Assembly: GCF_028473745.1 (NCBI RefSeq)
Contig: NZ_CP101137.1
Coordinates: forward strand, 3,100,001 to 3,164,000
Direction of reading: 5' to 3'
DNA: 64,000 nt
DNA from: Streptomyces sp. M92
Lineage (GTDB): Bacteria > Actinomycetota > Actinomycetes > Streptomycetales > Streptomycetaceae
Shown here: piece by piece, positions 27,040 through 36,348 of the stretch
How the letters are laid out: every line of letters starts with the position of its first letter
How positions within the stretch are numbered: the stretch's first letter is position 1
The notes under the pieces: model-generated
Seen by the model: only the letters and a program-made list of their open reading frames with translations
What the model was told of the DNA's origin: nothing
Database searches by the model: none
Program-made: the position numbers and the translations under genes

Positions 27040-27948
27040 TCAGGGGAAGGGACGGCCGGTGACGACCGCGGCCACGGTCGTCCCGCGCGGGAACGCGCCC
27101 TCCTCGGCCAGGGTGACCAGGGCGTGCAGCATCTTGGCGACGTAGACGCGCTCCACGGGCAGGCCGTGGCGGCGTTCGAAGTCCTCGGCGAAGGCTTCGA
27201 GCCCGGCGGTGGTGCGGGCGTAGCCGCCGAAGTGGAAGCGGTCGTCGAGGCTCCAGTCGCCGCGCGGCCCGCCGAACGCCCGGTCCTGGAGCCGCCGTAT
27301 GTCCTCGGTCAGGAAGCCGCCCCTGAGCACGGGGATGCCCAGCACCCGCCGTCCCGCGGGCAGTCCCGCGGCCAGCCCGGCCAGCGTGCCGCCGGTGCCG
27401 CAGGCGAGCGCGACCACGTCGGCGTGCTCGCCCAGTTCCCCGCCGAGCGCCCGGCAGCCGCGTACGGCCGCCGGGTTGCTGCCGCCCTCGGGCACGACGA
27501 CCGCGTCCTCGGCGTCCACCGCGCGCAGGAGCGCCGCCAGGACGTCGGGCTCAGTCTTGCGGCGGTACGTGGAGCGGTCGGTGAAGTGCAGTCGCATGCC
27601 GTCGGCCGCGCACCGGGCCAGCGAGGGGTTGAGCGGCCGGCCGGCCAGTTCCTGACCGCGCACCACGCCCACCGTGGGCAGCCCGAGCAGCCGGCCGGCG
27701 GCGGCCGTGGCGCGCAGGTGGTTGGAGTACGCGCCGCCGAACGTGACGACGGTGCTCCCGGCCGCGCCGGCGAGGTTCGGAGCGAGTTTGCGCCACTTGT
27801 TGCCGACCAGTTCCGGATGGATCAGGTCGTCGCGCTTCAGCAGCAGCCGGAGCCCGCGCCGCTCGAACCGCTCGTCGGCGACCTCCTGCAAGGGGGAGGG
27901 CAGGCGCGGTCGCAGAGCGGAGAGTGCGGAGGTGCAGGTGCCGGTCAC
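27040..27948 (-). CDS. PLP-dependent D-cysteine desulfhydrase / ACC deaminase-like enzyme
   Basis: 302-residue fold-type II PLP enzyme. The Schiff-base Lys lies in ELVGNKWRKL at about residue 51. FGGAYSNHLRATAAAG follows, then the phosphate-binding ACGTGGTLAGLAAG. These are hallmarks of the ACC deaminase/D-cysteine desulfhydrase family, and most bacterial members are desulfhydrases rather than true ACC deaminases. GTG start with a weak binding site. Convergent with the antiporter, only 11 bases apart. Confidence 0.82.
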   Translation of the reverse strand: MTGTCTSALSALRPRLPSPLQEVADERFERRGLRLLLKRDDLIHPELVGNKWRKLAPNLAGAAGSTVVTFGGAYSNHLRATAAAGRLLGLPTVGVVRGQELAGRPLNPSLARCAADGMRLHFTDRSTYRRKTEPDVLAALLRAVDAEDAVVVPEGGSNPAAVRGCRALGGELGEHADVVALACGTGGTLAGLAAGLPAGRRVLGIPVLRGGFLTEDIRRLQDRAFGGPRGDWSLDDRFHFGGYARTTAGLEAFAEDFERRHGLPVERVYVAKMLHALVTLAEEGAFPRGTTVAAVVTGRPFP

Positions 27949-27985
27949 CCCGCCATTGTCCCGCCGCGCGGTCCGGGCGCACGCC

Positions 27986-28576
27986 TCACTTCAGCCGGTC
28001 GCGGATCCGCCTCCGCATCGACCCCATCGAGAACCCCCGCGGGTCCACCTTCCCCGGCTGCCATTCGAGGTGGCCGATGACGGATCGTTCATTCCAGCCG
28101 TGATGGCGGCAGACCGCGGCGGCGGCCCGCTCGATCGCCTCGAGCTGCGCGGCGGGCCAGGGATCGTCGCCGTCGCCCAGGTTCTCGCACTCGAAGCCGT
28201 AGAAGTGACGGTTGCCGTCGGTGTTCGACTCGTTGTCCCGGGGCAGCGCCTTCTCCGCGATCACAGCGCGCAGCACGTCGTCGTCGCCCAGCCCGGCGTG
28301 GTTGGCCCGTCCGTACCCGACCAGGTGGACCTTGCCGTCCTTGGTGATGACCCCGTGGCACAGCGGACCCGGCAGATCTTCGTAACCCTTGCGGCAGATC
28401 TCGACGGTCCGCGCGCTTCCCTTGGTGACCGTGTGGTGGATCATCACACCGTGCACGGGGCCCCAGGGCCCCTTGTGGTTGCGGTTGTGATCCCGCCAGT
28501 CGCCGACCTGCACGACGGTGAGGCCCTCCGCCTTCAGTGCCTTGAGGAAACTGCTCGCGGACATGGGTGAGGCCAC
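27986..28576 (-). CDS. N-acetylmuramoyl-L-alanine amidase (PGRP/amidase_2 type)
   Basis: 196-residue amidase. Zinc-ligand His residues are in MIHHTVTKGS and GRANHAGLG, with a further His near IGHLEWQPGKVDPRG. FYGFECENLG and GHLEWQPGKVDP are the usual amidase_2 blocks. Cleaves the sugar-peptide bond of peptidoglycan. I prefer GTG 28576 because AAGGAG lies six bases upstream; ATG 28564 has none at the right distance. No signal peptide is visible, so export is unclear. Size and style recall phage-type endolysins, but no phage genes are nearby. Confidence 0.83.
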   Translation of the reverse strand: MASPMSASSFLKALKAEGLTVVQVGDWRDHNRNHKGPWGPVHGVMIHHTVTKGSARTVEICRKGYEDLPGPLCHGVITKDGKVHLVGYGRANHAGLGDDDVLRAVIAEKALPRDNESNTDGNRHFYGFECENLGDGDDPWPAAQLEAIERAAAAVCRHHGWNERSVIGHLEWQPGKVDPRGFSMGSMRRRIRDRLK

Positions 28577-28892
28577 GGCCGGCTCCTTCACGCTGCGCGA
28601 CGACCGCCCGGCGCGACCGCCTCGTACGGTGCTTCTACCGAAATGGAGTGCTCCCTACGACTTGTTCGGTCCCCGTGCGAGTCGTTTCGGCCAATGTCAT
28701 ACCGGCCATCGGCTCTGACCTGCGCCGGACAAGACGCCGATACGTCGAACAAGCCCCCATGTCTGCCCCGGCCGACGGTGATCCATTCCCGCTCTTTCGG
28801 GTAATAGCACCGGCACGCTCCGTGAGGAAGGCTGGTCCCCGCACATCGATGCCGGGCGCAGCCGTCCGGCATGACCGGGAGGGCAATTCCTT
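28577..28892 (+). promoter_or_regulatory. Promoter region of the encapsulin operon
   Basis: A 316-base gap, partly the leader of the divergent amidase gene. CTTGTTCG at 28661-28668 and CGAACAAG at 28746-28753 form an 8-bp inverted repeat 77 bases apart. GGGAGGG at 28879-28884 is the encapsulin ribosome binding site. No -10/-35 pair is convincing. Confidence 0.4.
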
Positions 28893-30299
28893 ATGTCGGT
28901 AGGCGAAGAGGTCCGCACCGAGCAGACCAGGCCGCAGCAGAGCCTCGGCACGGCGGCCGCGCGGAACCTGGCCACCACGACCAAGTCCGTTCCTCAGATG
29001 CAGGAGATCAGCTCCCGCTGGCTGCTGCGCACACTTCCCTGGGTCGACATCCAGGGCGGTACGTACCGGGTGAACCGGCGCATGACCTTTGCCATCGGCG
29101 ACGGCCGGGTCACGTTCGTGAAGACCGGCGACCGCGTCGAGGTCATCCCGGCGGAGCTGGGCGAACTGCCGGCTCTGCGCTCGTACGAGGACGAGGAGGT
29201 GCTCTCGGAGCTCGCGCGGCGCTGCGAGCAGCGGGAGTTCGGCCCCGGCGAGGTGATCGCCTCGTTCGGCGCCCAGGCCGACGAGGTGTACCTGCTGGCC
29301 CACGGCAAGGTGGAGAAGGTCGGCACCGGCCCCTACGGCGACGACGCGGTGCTCGGCGTCCTCGCCGACGGCGCCTACTTCGGCGACGAGGCGCTGCTGG
29401 ACGGGGACGCCATCTGGGAGTACACCGCCCGCACGGTCACCGCTTGCACGGTGCTGGTGCTTCCGCGCCAGGAGGTGGGGCAGGTCGCGGAGCGCTCGGA
29501 CTCCCTGCGCTCACACCTCGAGGAGCGCCGCTCGCTCCCCGAGCAGCCCACCAACAGGCACGGCGAGAAGGCGATCGACCTCTCCGCCGGCCACAGCGGC
29601 GAGCCGGACATCCCGCACACCTTCGTCGACTACGAGGCGCGGCCCCGCGAGTACGAACTGAGCGTCGCCCAGACCGTGCTGCGCATCCACTCGCGCGTGG
29701 CCGACCTCTACAACCAGCCGATGAACCAGACGGAGCAGCAGATCCGCCTGACCGTCGAGGCGTTGAAGGAGCGCCAGGAGCACGAGCTCATCAACAACCG
29801 CGAGTTCGGCCTGCTGCACAACTGCGAGTACGACCAGCGGATCCAGCCGCACGACGGCGTGCCCGGCCCGGACGACCTCGACGAGCTGCTGAGCCGCCGG
29901 CGCGGCACCAAGCTGCTCCTCGCCCACCCGCGGGCCATCGCCGCGATCGGCCGCGAGTTCAACCGGCGCGGACTCGTCCCCGAGACGATCGACGTGGCCG
30001 GCAACCGCATCCCGACCTGGCGCGGTGTGCCGATCTACCCGTGCAACAAGATCCCGGTCACCGAGGCCCGCACGTCCTCGATCATCGCGATGCGTACGGG
30101 CGAGCAGGACCAGGGGGTGATCGGGCTGCGCGCCACCGGCATCCCCGACGAGATCGAGCCGAGTCTGTCGGTGCGGTTCATGGGGATCAACGAGCAGGCC
30201 ATCATCAAGTACCTGGTCACGGCCTACTACTCGGCCGCCGTCCTCGTACCGGACGCGCTCGGCGTGCTGGAGAACGTCGAGATCGGCCGCTGGCAGTGA
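28893..30299 (+). CDS. Family 2B encapsulin shell protein with cyclic-nucleotide-binding domain
   Basis: 468-residue HK97-fold nanocompartment protein. Residues about 1-85 carry the N-terminal arm and first part of the shell fold ([22 protein letters not shown]). Residues about 90-210 are an inserted CAP_ED/cNMP-binding domain ([33 protein letters not shown]). From about 245 the shell fold resumes ([32 protein letters not shown] through [17 protein letters not shown]). Older annotation calls such proteins nucleotide-binding or Crp-like, but no DNA-binding helix-turn-helix is present. The next gene is a polyprenyl diphosphate synthase, a known cargo class for family 2B shells. Confidence 0.9.
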   Translation: MSVGEEVRTEQTRPQQSLGTAAARNLATTTKSVPQMQEISSRWLLRTLPWVDIQGGTYRVNRRMTFAIGDGRVTFVKTGDRVEVIPAELGELPALRSYEDEEVLSELARRCEQREFGPGEVIASFGAQADEVYLLAHGKVEKVGTGPYGDDAVLGVLADGAYFGDEALLDGDAIWEYTARTVTACTVLVLPRQEVGQVAERSDSLRSHLEERRSLPEQPTNRHGEKAIDLSAGHSGEPDIPHTFVDYEARPREYELSVAQTVLRIHSRVADLYNQPMNQTEQQIRLTVEALKERQEHELINNREFGLLHNCEYDQRIQPHDGVPGPDDLDELLSRRRGTKLLLAHPRAIAAIGREFNRRGLVPETIDVAGNRIPTWRGVPIYPCNKIPVTEARTSSIIAMRTGEQDQGVIGLRATGIPDEIEPSLSVRFMGINEQAIIKYLVTAYYSAAVLVPDALGVLENVEIGRWQ

Positions 30300-30387
30300 C
30301 GCCAGTCTCCCGAACGCCGTGTTCCCGCCCGCCCGGGCGGGTACACCCCCGGGGTACGGTCGCGGGCGCACGGGGGGAGGCGGGTCG

Positions 30388-31524
30388 ATGACGGAGGCTC
30401 CGCGCGGCACCGGTGGGGCGTGCCGGTCCACCGGAACGCTGGACAGGGGCGAGCGCATCGGCACACAGCGGGGGGAAGAGCCGGAAGGCCCGGCCGACGG
30501 GCACGAGGCGGCGGTGCTCCTGCGGGAGTCCCGGGCGTCGGTCGACCCCGGATTGCGGTCCGCCCTCGCGACCCTGCCCGCCGGTATGCGGCGGGTCGCG
30601 CTCTACCACTTCGGCTGGCAGCACGCGGACGGCACACCGGCGTCCGGCAACGCGGGCAAGGCGATCCGCCCCGCGCTGGTCCTCGCCTCGGCCGCCGCCC
30701 TCGGCGGCCCCGCGGCCCGGACGGCGGCGGTGCCGGCCGCGGCGGCGGTGGAGCTGGTCCACAACTTCACGCTGCTGCACGACGACGTGATGGACCGCGA
30801 CAGCACCCGGCGCCACCGCCCGACCGCCTGGACCGTGTTCGGCGACGCCGACGCGATCCTCGCCGGGGACGCCCTCCAGGCGCTGGCCCTGCGGCTGCTC
30901 GCCGCGGACCCGCACCCGGCGGCGGCGGCCGCCGCCGCCCGGCTCGCCGACTGCGTCATGGAACTCTGCGAGGGCCAGCACGCGGACACGGCCATGGAGC
31001 GGCGCGCCCCGGACGAGGTCACGCTCGAGGAGACGCTCGCCATGGCCGAGGCCAAGACGGGCGCGCTGCTGGGCTGCGCCTGTGCCCTCGGCGCGCTCTA
31101 CGCCGGGGCGGCCGACGAGGAGGTGGAGGCCCTGGACGCCTTCGGCCGGGAGGCCGGGCTGGCGTTCCAGCTGATCGACGACGTCATCGGCATATGGGGC
31201 GACCCGCGCCGCACCGGCAAGCCGGCCGGCGCGGACCTGGCCGCCCGGAAGAAGTCGCTTCCGGTGGTCGCCGCGCTCACCGCCGGTACCCCGGCCGCCG
31301 CCGCACTCGCCGAGCTGTACTCGGCACCGTACGACGAGGACAAGGAGGACCTGGAGCGCAGCGCCCTGGCCGTGGAGCGGGCGGGCGGCCGTGACTGGGC
31401 GCAGGCCCAGGCCGCCGACCACATGGCCCGGGCCATGCAGGAACTGGCCCGCGCGGTGCCCGATCCCGAGGCGGCGGGCGGCCTGCTCGCACTGGCCGAG
31501 TTCGTGACCCGGCGCAGTACCTGA
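30388..31524 (+). CDS. Polyprenyl diphosphate synthase, probable encapsulin cargo
   Basis: 378-residue trans-isoprenyl diphosphate synthase that condenses isopentenyl diphosphate with an allylic primer. The first Asp-rich motif DDVMD starts at residue 132 and the second, DDVIGIWGD, at 264. The residues before the first Asp-rich motif set chain length but do not settle it here. The N-terminal 45 residues are low-complexity, Gly/Glu/Arg-rich and outside the enzyme fold, as expected of an encapsulation signal. ATG 30388 has GGGGGGAGG seven bases upstream. It lies 88 bases after the shell gene on the same strand. Confidence 0.88.
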   Translation: MTEAPRGTGGACRSTGTLDRGERIGTQRGEEPEGPADGHEAAVLLRESRASVDPGLRSALATLPAGMRRVALYHFGWQHADGTPASGNAGKAIRPALVLASAAALGGPAARTAAVPAAAAVELVHNFTLLHDDVMDRDSTRRHRPTAWTVFGDADAILAGDALQALALRLLAADPHPAAAAAAARLADCVMELCEGQHADTAMERRAPDEVTLEETLAMAEAKTGALLGCACALGALYAGAADEEVEALDAFGREAGLAFQLIDDVIGIWGDPRRTGKPAGADLAARKKSLPVVAALTAGTPAAAALAELYSAPYDEDKEDLERSALAVERAGGRDWAQAQAADHMARAMQELARAVPDPEAAGGLLALAEFVTRRST

Positions 31525-31759
31525 CCCTCCCCGGCCGTCCGGCGGCGATCGAGCGCCGCACGGCCGGGCACGACCCCGGAGCCCGTGCAGGGCCGTACGG
31601 ACCTGACCGACGTACGGTCGCGCCGCCGAGGGCTCCGGCCCGGCGGGTCCCGCACTTCCCCACGGTGTGCGGGGCCCGCCTCCTCGGCGTTCGTCGGACA
31701 GGCTCTAAGCTCAACCGCCGTACGCGCGAGCGAGGTTGAGGCGAAGGGGCGGGCGGGAC

Positions 31760-32401
31760 ATGGGTGTGGCGATCCGGACGGCGGGGGAGGGCGACCGGGA
31801 ACTGGTCGTCCGGCTGCTGGACGAGGCGTTCCAGGACGACCCGGTCAGCGGCTGGGTCTTCCCCGGTGAGGAATACCGTCGCCGGACTCACCACCGGCTC
31901 ATGGCCGCCTTCACCGACGCCGTGCTCGCCGACGGGCGCATCGACATCACCGAGGACGGCGCGGCCTGTGCGCTCTGGCTGTCCGTGCCCGCGGGTGAAG
32001 GCGCCGGCGAGGAGCCGGGCGGCGATGCCGAGGACGTCCCGGCCCTGGTGCGCGAGGCAGTCGATCCGGACAACGAGCGGGTGGAGCTGATAGCCCGGCT
32101 GACGGAAGGCGTCCATCCCTCGGGCCGGGCCCACGAGTACCTGTGGATGATCGGCGTGGCCCCCGGCCGGCAGGGCGAGGGCCTGGGCACCGCGCTGGTC
32201 GGGACGGTCCTCGGCCGGTGCGACCGTGAGGGACTGCCCGCCTACCTGGCGGCGAGCAGCGACCGCAGCAGGCACCTGTACGAACGCCTCGGGTTCGAGT
32301 TCACCGGCCGGGCCCTGGACCTCCCGGGCGGCCCCCGGATGTGGCCGATGTGGCGTGAGCCGCGGCAAATCTCTCGGACCACCCCACCTGGAGTACTATG
32401 A
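31760..32401 (+). CDS. GNAT-family N-acetyltransferase
   Basis: 213-residue acyltransferase. The acetyl-CoA pyrophosphate loop is VAPGRQGEGLGTALV at about residues 137-151. YLAASSDRSRHLYERLGFEF is the typical C-terminal block. The acceptor is unknown. A 235-base gap upstream, with no recognisable gene, separates it from the synthase. Confidence 0.82.
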   Translation: MGVAIRTAGEGDRELVVRLLDEAFQDDPVSGWVFPGEEYRRRTHHRLMAAFTDAVLADGRIDITEDGAACALWLSVPAGEGAGEEPGGDAEDVPALVREAVDPDNERVELIARLTEGVHPSGRAHEYLWMIGVAPGRQGEGLGTALVGTVLGRCDREGLPAYLAASSDRSRHLYERLGFEFTGRALDLPGGPRMWPMWREPRQISRTTPPGVL

Positions 32402-32432
32402 ATGGAGTGGTCTCAAGGGGGAGGGCAACGTC

Positions 32433-33017
32433 TTGCGCAAGCTCACGTACTTCATCGCCTGCTCGATCGACGGCTTCATCGGCGGCCCGGACGGCGACGC
32501 CGCCTTCATGGTCCCGTTCGTCGACGAGGAGTTCCTCGCGTTCCTGAAGGCGGAATACCCCGAAACCCTGCCGACCCACGGCCGGCGGCCGCTCGGCATC
32601 GACGACCTGCCGAACAAGCGGTTCGACACGATCGTCCAGGGCAGGGCCAGCTACGAGCTCGCCCTCAAGGAGGGTGTCACCAGCCCCTACGCGCACCTGC
32701 GCGAGTACGTCGCCTCCCGCACTCTCTCGGAGTCGCCCGACCCCAACGTCGAGATCGTCTCGGCGGACCTGGTCGGCAAGGTCCGCGAACTCAAGGCGGA
32801 GGACACCGGTTTCGACATCTACCTGTGCGGCGGGTCGGCCGTCGCCGGCGAGCTGTTCGACGAGGTCGACGAGCTGGTCATCAAGACCTACCCCGTGGTG
32901 CTGGGCACCGGCATGCCGATGTTCGGGACCGGCTTCGCCGTCACCGAGTTCGTCCCGCAGTCGGTGCGGAGCTTCGGCAACGGCGTCGTGGTGCGGACGT
33001 ACCGCAGGAGGCGCTGA
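32433..33017 (+). CDS. Dihydrofolate reductase-like / RibD C-terminal domain protein
   Basis: 194-residue stand-alone RibD_C domain: LTYFIACSIDGFIGGPDGD at the N terminus, FDTIVQGRASYELAL in the middle, and IYLCGGSAVAGELFDEVDEL near the end, a pyridine-nucleotide-binding pattern. Such proteins are NADPH-dependent reductases of uncertain substrate. The only start that agrees with both the fold and the GGGGGAGGG site is TTG 32433, an uncommon initiation codon. Confidence 0.8.
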   Translation: MRKLTYFIACSIDGFIGGPDGDAAFMVPFVDEEFLAFLKAEYPETLPTHGRRPLGIDDLPNKRFDTIVQGRASYELALKEGVTSPYAHLREYVASRTLSESPDPNVEIVSADLVGKVRELKAEDTGFDIYLCGGSAVAGELFDEVDELVIKTYPVVLGTGMPMFGTGFAVTEFVPQSVRSFGNGVVVRTYRRRR

Positions 33018-33054
33018 CCGGCGTCACCGCCCGCTGCGGCGAGGCCGGAAACGA

Positions 33055-33108
33055 CCGCACCCGGACCGCCACGGACGCCGTGGTCGGCGCCCCGCGGGCC
33101 GGGTGCGG
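33055..33108. terminator. Bidirectional terminator between reductase and sodN
   Basis: CCGCACCCGG at 33055-33064 pairs with CCGGGTGCGG at 33099-33108 around a GC-rich inner hairpin. The genes on either side converge here. Confidence 0.55.
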
Positions 33109-33124
33109 AGGGGAAGACCGTGCG

Positions 33125-33520
33125 TCAGGCCTTCTTGGTCTCCCAGAAGATCTTGTCGATCTGGGCGATGTAGTCCAGCGCCTTCTGGCCGGTCGCCGGG
33201 TCCTTCGAGCCCTTGGCGGCCGACAGGGCCTTCAGGGTGTCGTTGACCAGCTGGTGCAGCTCCGGGTACTTCTCGAAGTGCGGCGGCTTGAAGTAGTCGC
33301 TCCACAGCACGGAGACGTGGTGCTTCGCCAGCTCGGCGCGCTGCTCCTTGATGACCGTGGCACGCGTCTGGAAGTGCGGGTCGTCGTTGCCGGCCATCTT
33401 CTCCTGCACGGCCTTCACCGACTCCGCCTCGATGCGGGCCTGGGCCGGGTCGTACACGCCGCAGGGCAGGTCGCAGTGGGCGCTGACCGTGACCTTGGGG
33501 GCAAACAGGCGGGAAAGCAT
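33125..33520 (-). CDS. sodN: Nickel-containing superoxide dismutase SodN
   Basis: 131-residue NiSOD precursor. A 14-residue leader (MLSRLFAPKVTVSA) is removed to expose the nickel hook HCDLPCGVYDP, whose His1, Cys2 and Cys6 bind nickel and destroy superoxide. The rest is the four-helix bundle that makes the hexamer. GAGGAAGGA lies upstream of the ATG. In S. coelicolor the gene is active when nickel is present. When nickel is scarce it is silenced by the s-SodF small RNA pairing with its 5' end. Divergent from sodX. Confidence 0.97.
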   Translation of the reverse strand: MLSRLFAPKVTVSAHCDLPCGVYDPAQARIEAESVKAVQEKMAGNDDPHFQTRATVIKEQRAELAKHHVSVLWSDYFKPPHFEKYPELHQLVNDTLKALSAAKGSKDPATGQKALDYIAQIDKIFWETKKA

Positions 33521-33665
33521 GAAGCGTTCCTTCCTCGTGATCGTCTTCTCAGGGGGGACATTACTCCCTGGGAGGCGCGATTTCGCGAGTGCCCCCGTGG
33601 GCTTAGGACAAAAGTCCGGGGTGAGACTGAGACTGGTGGAGGAAACACCGGGGAGGTGCCGGGTC

Positions 33666-34103
33666 ATGCCGGAGCAGTCGTCGCAGGAGACCGAACGCCC
33701 GAGAGGGGCGTTGCCTTTCGGCCCGGCCGAGGTGACCGGGCCGTCGATGGTGCCCACGCTGCACCACGGCGACGTGCTCCTCGTGCACTGGGGTGCGCGG
33801 GTCCGGCCGGGTGACGTCGTGGTGCTGCGGCATCCCTTCCAGCAGGACCTGCTGGTGGTCAAGCGGGCCGTCGAGCGGCGCGGGACCGGCTGGTGGGTGC
33901 TCGGCGACAACGCCTTCGCGGGCGGTGACAGCACCGACTACGGGGTCGTTCCGGAGGAACTGGTGCTCGGCCGGGCGCGGGCGCGGTACCGGCCCCTGAA
34001 GCCCGGTCAGCGCTCGCCGTTCGCCGTGGGCCGCTGGGCGCTCTCCGCGCTGCGGCCGGTGCTGACCGACCGGTCCGCCTCCAGGCGCTTGCGGGCGCGG
34101 TAG
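33666..34103 (+). CDS. sodX: SodX, S26-type peptidase for NiSOD maturation
   Basis: 145-residue signal-peptidase-like protein. The catalytic Ser is in GPSMVPTLHHGD and the Lys in LVVKRAVE. WWVLGDNAFAGGDSTDYG is the conserved box E. It lacks the N-terminal membrane anchor of leader peptidases, consistent with cytoplasmic removal of the SodN leader. It is the constant neighbour of sodN in actinobacteria. The 3' end overlaps the convergent CGNR gene by 97 bases. Confidence 0.9.
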   Translation: MPEQSSQETERPRGALPFGPAEVTGPSMVPTLHHGDVLLVHWGARVRPGDVVVLRHPFQQDLLVVKRAVERRGTGWWVLGDNAFAGGDSTDYGVVPEELVLGRARARYRPLKPGQRSPFAVGRWALSALRPVLTDRSASRRLRAR

Positions 34104-34636
34104 GCCGCCACGTTGGCGCGGGTGGCGCAGCGGTCCGAGCAGTAGCGCCGGGAGCGGTTCGTCGAGGTGTCCAGGTAGGCGTTGCGGCAGGGGGCCGCCT
34201 CGCACAGGCCCAGGCGGTCCACGCCGTACTCGGTGAGGTGGAAGGCCAGGCCCATCGCCGCGATGGCGGCGAAACCGGCGGTCGCGTTGGACGGGTGGTC
34301 CGCCAGGTGCATGTGCCACAGCGGGCTGCCGTCGTCGTCGCGGTGGTCGTGGCCGGAGATCTGCGGGCTCACCGGGAACTCCAGCAGGAGGGAGTTGAGC
34401 AGGTCCACGGCGAGGGTCTCGTCGCCGCCGTCGGCCGCCTCGAAGACCGCGCGCAGCCGCCCGCGGACCGAGCGGAAGCGGGTCACGTCCGCGTCAGTGG
34501 CGCGCCGGGCCGCCGACTGGTTGGCGCCGAAGAGCTCGCGTACGGCCTCGACCGAGGTGAGGGAGTCCTGCCCCCGGGCCGGTTCCTCGGTGTTGACGAG
34601 ACGCACGGCGTAGTCCGAGTAATAGGCCAGTTCCAC
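34007..34636 (-). CDS. CGNR zinc finger / ABATE domain regulator
   Basis: 209-residue protein with the N-terminal ABATE domain (about 1-135; YAVRLVNTEEP, WHMHLADHPSNATAGFAAIAAMGLAFHL). The C-terminal CGNR-type zinc finger spans about 140-185 (LCEAAPCRNAYLD, RRYCSDRCATRANVAAYRARK). Such proteins are putative transcription regulators. The basic C-terminal tail is encoded opposite the end of sodX. ATG at 34636. Confidence 0.83.
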   Translation of the reverse strand: MELAYYSDYAVRLVNTEEPARGQDSLTSVEAVRELFGANQSAARRATDADVTRFRSVRGRLRAVFEAADGGDETLAVDLLNSLLLEFPVSPQISGHDHRDDDGSPLWHMHLADHPSNATAGFAAIAAMGLAFHLTEYGVDRLGLCEAAPCRNAYLDTSTNRSRRYCSDRCATRANVAAYRARKRLEADRSVSTGRSAESAQRPTANGER

Positions 34637-34736
34637 TTGTAGTCCTTACGAAGGGGCTCTATGGTCGTGCCTGCGGTCAGGTAATGGCTGATCGCGCTTA
34701 CAGGGTATTACGTGACGCACGCGACGGAGGGGCTCG

Positions 34737-35522
34737 ATGACGGACGCGGACATCACCACGGCCACCACACCCGCACCCGCAGCCGACTGGCAGGCCTGGC
34801 AGGAGAGCTGGGACCGGCAGCAGGAGTGGTACATGCCCGACCGGGAGGAACGCTTCCGGATCATGCTGGACATGGTCGAGGCACTGGTGGGGCCCGCGCC
34901 CCGGGTGCTGGACCTCGCCTGCGGCACCGGCACCATCACGGCCCGGCTGCTGGCCCGCTTCCCGCCGGCCACCAGCACCGGCGTGGACCTCGACCCGGCG
35001 CTCCTCGCCATCGCCGAGGGAACCTTCGCCGGCGACGAACGGGTCTGTCTGGTCACCGCCGACCTCAAGGACCCCGACTGGACGGCGGGGCTGCCGTACG
35101 ACTCGTACGACGCCGTACTGACCGCCACGGCCCTGCACTGGCTCCACGCCGAACCCCTCGCGGCCCTCTACGGTCGGGTCGCGGAGGTCGTCCGCGACGG
35201 CGGTGTCTTCATGAACGCGGACCACATGATCGACGAGACGACGCCCCGGATCAACGCGGCCGAGCGCGCGCAGCGGCACGCGAAGATGGACGCCGCCAAG
35301 GCGGGGGGTGCCCTCGACTGGTCCGAGTGGTGGCAGCTCGCCGCCAAGGACCCGGTGCTCGCCGGTCCCACCGCCCGCCGCTTCGAGATCTACGGCGAGC
35401 ACGCCGACGGCGACATGCCCTCGGCCCAGTGGCACGCGCGTGTGCTGCGCGAGAAGGGCTTCGGCGAGGCGCGGCCGGTGTGGTGCTCGCCGTCGGACAC
35501 GCTGCTGCTGGCGGTCAAGTAG
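34737..35522 (+). CDS. SAM-dependent class I methyltransferase
   Basis: 261-residue methyltransferase. Motif I VLDLACGTGTITARLL is at about residues 59-74, the acidic motif II GVDLDPALLAIAE follows, and DAVLTATALHWLH is the post-I block. Substrate unknown. The N-terminal 30 residues are Thr/Ala/Trp-rich. Transcription ends at a 22-bp hairpin just downstream. Confidence 0.8.
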   Translation: MTDADITTATTPAPAADWQAWQESWDRQQEWYMPDREERFRIMLDMVEALVGPAPRVLDLACGTGTITARLLARFPPATSTGVDLDPALLAIAEGTFAGDERVCLVTADLKDPDWTAGLPYDSYDAVLTATALHWLHAEPLAALYGRVAEVVRDGGVFMNADHMIDETTPRINAAERAQRHAKMDAAKAGGALDWSEWWQLAAKDPVLAGPTARRFEIYGEHADGDMPSAQWHARVLREKGFGEARPVWCSPSDTLLLAVK

Positions 35523-35529
35523 CCCGGGG

Positions 35530-35576
35530 ACACGCCGGAGGGGCGGTACGGACTCCGTACCGCCCCTCCGGCGTGT
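35530..35576. terminator. Bidirectional terminator
   Basis: A perfect 22-bp inverted repeat (35530-35551 with 35555-35576) with a three-base loop lies between the convergent methyltransferase and transporter genes. Confidence 0.85.
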
Positions 35577-35586
35577 TGGCGGGCGC

Positions 35587-36348
35587 TCAGAGCACCTTGG
35601 ACAGGAATGCCTTGGTCCGCTCCTGCTGCGGGTCCGTCAGGACGTCGCGCGGGTTGCCCGACTCCACGACCACGCCGCCGTCCATGAAGACCAGACTGTC
35701 GCCGACCTCCCGGGCGAAGCCCATCTCGTGGGTGACGACGACCATCGTCATGCCGGACTCGGCGAGGTCGCGCATGACGTCCAGGACGTCACCGACCAGC
35801 TCCGGGTCGAGGGCGGAGGTCGGCTCGTCGAACAGCATCAGCTTCGGGTCCATCGCCAGGGCCCGCGCGATGGCGACGCGCTGCTGCTGGCCGCCGGAGA
35901 GCTGTGAGGGGTAGTTGCCGGCCTTGTCGCCGAGGCCCACCCGCTCCAGGAGGGCGGTGGCACGCTCCCTGGCCTGGGCCTTGCTCACGCCCCTGACCTG
36001 GACCGGAGCCTCCATGACGTTCTCGACGGCCGTCATGTGCGGGAACAGGTTGAAGCGCTGGAAGACCATGCCGATGTCCCGGCGCTTCAGGGCGACCTCG
36101 CTGTCCTTCAGCTCGTAGAGCTTGTCGCCCTTCTGGCGGTAGCCGACCAGCTCGCCGTCGACGTACAGACGCCCGGCGTTGATCTTCTCGAGGTGGTTGA
36201 TACACCTGAGGAAGGTGGACTTGCCGGAGCCGGAGGGGCCGATGAGGCAGAACACCTCGCCCTGCTTCACCTCCAGGTCGATGCCCTTGAGGACCTCGAC
36301 GGCGCCGAAGGACTTGTGGACGCCCTCGGCCTTCACCATGGCGGTCAT
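35587..36348 (-). CDS. Polar amino-acid ABC transporter ATPase
   Basis: 253-residue GlnQ-type ATPase: Walker [11 protein letters not shown]-loop [11 protein letters not shown], signature LSGGQQQR, Walker [15 protein letters not shown] and the switch His in [13 protein letters not shown]. Powers import with the permease and binding protein encoded just upstream; likely substrate glutamate, glutamine or another polar amino acid. The ATG overlaps the permease stop (ATGA). GGGAGG lies upstream. Confidence 0.92.
   Translation of the reverse strand: MTAMVKAEGVHKSFGAVEVLKGIDLEVKQGEVFCLIGPSGSGKSTFLRCINHLEKINAGRLYVDGELVGYRQKGDKLYELKDSEVALKRRDIGMVFQRFNLFPHMTAVENVMEAPVQVRGVSKAQARERATALLERVGLGDKAGNYPSQLSGGQQQRVAIARALAMDPKLMLFDEPTSALDPELVGDVLDVMRDLAESGMTMVVVTHEMGFAREVGDSLVFMDGGVVVESGNPRDVLTDPQQERTKAFLSKVL

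Noticed and set aside
27986..28576. Amidase considered as a prophage endolysin
   Set aside because: No holin, integrase, attachment site or other phage genes nearby; the surrounding gene order is core Streptomyces.
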